A stretch of DNA of 41,108 nucleotides from CAZFBR01 sp035353495 [NCBI: uncultured bacterium]. GTDB taxonomy: Bacteria; DAOPZR01. Under the pieces are notes generated by a model. The model saw only the letters and a list, made by a program, of their open reading frames with translations. It was not told the origin of the DNA and did not search any database. A program made the translations under genes and the position numbers. The DNA lies in assembly GCA_964517215.1 (NCBI GenBank), contig CAZFBR010000005.1, positions 1-41,108 of the forward strand. Reading direction: 5' to 3'. Below, in pieces: positions 39,180 to 41,108 of the stretch; the first letter of the stretch is position 1; every line of letters begins with the position of its first letter.

Positions 39180-40094
39180 TCAGTGGCGGTGCTGGTAATC
39201 GAACACGTACTGGATCAGCGACTCCTGCAGTGGCTGGGCGATGCGGGTAATGACAAACACCGACTGTCCAGGCGCCACATCCTTGAACCGGGTAACGGTG
39301 AAATCCTTGTACAACGGCGCCGCCGGCAGGCGCAATGCAGCGGGAATTTCGCCCTCCGGCACCGGCCGGTCCGACCGGCAGAGAAAGCTCTTGATGCTCA
39401 TATCCAGCACCGGCAACTCCCGCTGTTCGCCGCCAAGCTGCAGGATGAGCGCCGCCGCCGGCACGCGGATGCGCGCATAATGCCGCTGCGTCTCGCTGCG
39501 GTAGGCATACAGCTGCACCACCGCCTTCTCCGGATCGAGCACCTTGGCCTTAAACTTCAGCAGCCGCTCCTTGCCGACAAATTTGAGGCGCAGTTTCTGG
39601 TTTTTCTTCACCTGCCAGCCGATGAGGCGCAGGGTCAGGGTATCACCGGCGCGATGGTCGATGCGGGTCAGCTGCTCTTCCTCATGCTCGATGAGGTGCA
39701 CCGGCATGTCCGGCGCAATGAAGGCCATGGCGCGCAGCAGCCGCTCGCGATCGTAGATGAACGGATGGGTGATGGCGTCATGGTAGCGCTGGTAGAACTC
39801 GGCGAAATTGCGCAGCACCGCGCGCGAGACGCCATAGGACTCCAGATGCTGCTGGCTGATGGTATGGGCGAAATTGATCATGTCGTACAGTTCGGCATTG
39901 GTGTTGTCCGGCCATTTCTTCAGCATGGTCACAAAGGCGCGCACCCGGGAACTCGACTGGCGGCGGACGGAAACCACCATGGCCAGCATGAGGCCCGCCA
40001 TGGCGGCGATAATGACCCCGACCACCGCCGGGTGGATGGTAAACGCCTCGCCAAAGGCCTTGCCGAACGCCGCAAAATCATCGGTTCCCTGCAT
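39180..40094 (-). CDS. Membrane-anchored PilZ-like domain protein
   Basis: A 304-residue protein with one N-terminal membrane helix (HPAVVGVIIAAMAGLMLAMVVSV), a helical region around 50-125 (MLKKWPDNTNAELYDMINFAHTISQQHLESYG) and a C-terminal beta-rich half. RHYARIRVPAAALILQLGGEQRELPVLDMSIKSFLC matches the outline of a PilZ domain (RxxxR followed by [DN]xSxxG), but the final glycine is serine, so c-di-GMP binding is uncertain. It may be a second-messenger or envelope sensor. The start has GGAGGTGAG directly upstream, 24 nt after secA. Confidence 0.6.
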   Translation of the reverse strand: MQGTDDFAAFGKAFGEAFTIHPAVVGVIIAAMAGLMLAMVVSVRRQSSSRVRAFVTMLKKWPDNTNAELYDMINFAHTISQQHLESYGVSRAVLRNFAEFYQRYHDAITHPFIYDRERLLRAMAFIAPDMPVHLIEHEEEQLTRIDHRAGDTLTLRLIGWQVKKNQKLRLKFVGKERLLKFKAKVLDPEKAVVQLYAYRSETQRHYARIRVPAAALILQLGGEQRELPVLDMSIKSFLCRSDRPVPEGEIPAALRLPAAPLYKDFTVTRFKDVAPGQSVFVITRIAQPLQESLIQYVFDYQHRH

Positions 40095-40118
40095 GGGCTC
40101 ACCTCCGGACGGGCGGCA

Positions 40119-41108
40119 TCAGATCCGCCCGTGACAATGCTTGAATTTTTTGCCCGAGCCGCACGGGCACAGATCGTTGCGTCCGACCTTGGGCAGCGCC
40201 CGCCGCTGCGGCGCCAGCTTCGGCCGGTCCTCCGCTGCGGGCGCTGCCGCCGCATCCGGCTGTTCACCGGGCGGCGGCGGGGCAAACCCGCGCAGCGGAC
40301 CGCGCTCGAATGACATGCGCCGCTCCGGCTGCGCCATGGCCGGCGCCTCGCTCACCACCTCGACGCGGAACAGCGTGGAGAGCACCTGGCGGCGGATGCC
40401 CTCGATCATCGCATTGAACAGCCGGGCGCTCTCGTTCTTGTACTCGACGAACGGGTCGCGCTGGCCGTAGCCGCGCAGGTGGATCCCCTCGCGCAGGTGG
40501 TCCATACCGAGCAGATGCTCCTTCCAGCGCTCATCAACCGTGTGCAGCAGCACCATCTTTTCGAGATAACTGGCGCGCGCGGCGCCGAACCGGGCGCGGT
40601 GGGCCGCGTAGGCCGTGCGCACCGTGTGTGCCACCAGGTCGGCCGGGCTTTCCTGCGGCCCGCTGTCGCGCGGCACCGGCGGCAGGCTGAATGACGCCTT
40701 GAGTCCGCGGTTGAGCCCGTCCCAGTCCCAGTCGTCGCTGTGCTTGTCCGGCGGGCAGTAATAGGCCAGCAGATCCTGCACCTCGTCGTCGAGAAACCCG
40801 TCGATTACCTCGCCGATCTCCGCGCGCTCCAGCGCCTGCCGCCGCTCGCGGTAGACAATGCTGCGCTGCTCGTTCATGGTGTCGTCGAACTTGATCAGGT
40901 TCTTGCGGATGTCGAAGTTGCGTTCCTCGACCTTGCGCTGCGCGCGTTCCAGCGCGCGGCTGATGAACGGATGGCTGATAACCTCGCCCTCCTCGACCCC
41001 GAGCCGGGTCATGAACCCCGCCACCCGGTCGGAGCCGAACAGGCGCATCAGGTCGTCTTCCAGCGAGACGAAGAACTGCGACTGGCCCGGGTCGCCCTGG
41101 CGGCCGGC
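40119..41108 (-). CDS. secA: Preprotein translocase ATPase SecA, C-terminal part (cut by window edge)
   Basis: The last 329 residues of SecA, the ATPase that drives proteins through SecYEG. The visible part begins [25 protein letters not shown], includes the helical scaffold and wing region ([61 protein letters not shown]), a Pro/Ala-rich linker, and ends with the zinc-binding [14 protein letters not shown] that contacts SecB and lipids. All features are typical and the C-terminal metal-binding domain is intact. The frame is open to the window end; the motor domains lie beyond. The PilZ-like gene follows it at 24 nt. Confidence 0.97.
   Translation of the reverse strand, partial: AGRQGDPGQSQFFVSLEDDLMRLFGSDRVAGFMTRLGVEEGEVISHPFISRALERAQRKVEERNFDIRKNLIKFDDTMNEQRSIVYRERRQALERAEIGEVIDGFLDDEVQDLLAYYCPPDKHSDDWDWDGLNRGLKASFSLPPVPRDSGPQESPADLVAHTVRTAYAAHRARFGAARASYLEKMVLLHTVDERWKEHLLGMDHLREGIHLRGYGQRDPFVEYKNESARLFNAMIEGIRRQVLSTLFRVEVVSEAPAMAQPERRMSFERGPLRGFAPPPPGEQPDAAAAPAAEDRPKLAPQRRALPKVGRNDLCPCGSGKKFKHCHGRI

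Overview
The window is a GC-rich bacterial chromosome segment, densely coded on both strands, with good GGAGG-type ribosome binding sites and sigma70-like promoters. Three [FeFe]-hydrogenase-family genes, one of them sensory and linked to a phosphatase, point to a strict fermentative anaerobe. The mix of families (SET-domain protein, alkaline-phosphatase-superfamily proteins, a long glycan cluster) would suit the PVC superphylum (Kiritimatiellota/Lentisphaerota-like). That placement is an inference; no rRNA or other marker settles it.

Layout. (1) 1-2687, minus: a compact five-gene operon (membrane protein, zinc-ribbon protein, alpha/beta-hydrolase lipoprotein, DUF5701 protein, and the N-terminal part of what looks like a tRNA-dependent cyclodipeptide synthase, cut by the window edge). 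(2) 2718-3251, minus: a SET-domain methyltransferase with its own promoter. (3) 3353-9028, minus: a hydrogenase locus headed by a fully consensus promoter with a perfect 16-bp palindrome just downstream. Order: small [2Fe-2S] ferredoxin, sensory HydS-type hydrogenase with PAS domain, SpoIIE/PP2C phosphatase, a repeat-rich gap, a second small ferredoxin, and a group B-type [FeFe] hydrogenase. Two tandem-repeat tracts and a REP-like hairpin pair interrupt it. (4) 9309-10561, minus: MalY/PatB-type PLP enzyme. (5) 10727-13926: two divergent alkaline-phosphatase-superfamily (sulfatase-like) membrane proteins driven by back-to-back promoters.

(6) 13923-15213: an IS110-family element of the IS1111 type with 14-bp inverted repeats and a structured non-coding end that is a candidate bridge RNA/seekRNA. 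It inserted into the last codons of the second sulfatase-like gene. (7) 15309-34686, plus: an 18-gene surface-glycan cluster, almost every gene overlapping the next by 1-8 bases. It holds GT2 and GT4 glycosyltransferases, two polyprenyl-phosphate-sugar synthase-like GT2s, large membrane GT-C/YfhO-like proteins (one fused to a methyltransferase), free methyltransferases, two NodB-type deacetylases, a PIG-L deacetylase and a hexapeptide acyltransferase. The one real gap holds a duplicated 30-bp repeat. (8) 34699-38976, plus: trpS behind a near-consensus promoter, a second group B-type hydrogenase, a DUF6941 protein, an adenosine deaminase-family protein and a small DUF4190-like membrane protein. 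(9) 39134-41108, minus: a PilZ-like membrane protein and the C-terminal third of SecA, which runs off the right edge.

How it fits together. The sensory hydrogenase and phosphatase probably report H2 or redox state and act with the co-encoded ferredoxins and group B hydrogenase. The long cluster would build and decorate a lipid-linked or cell-surface glycan. No flippase, polymerase or hydrogenase maturase is visible here.
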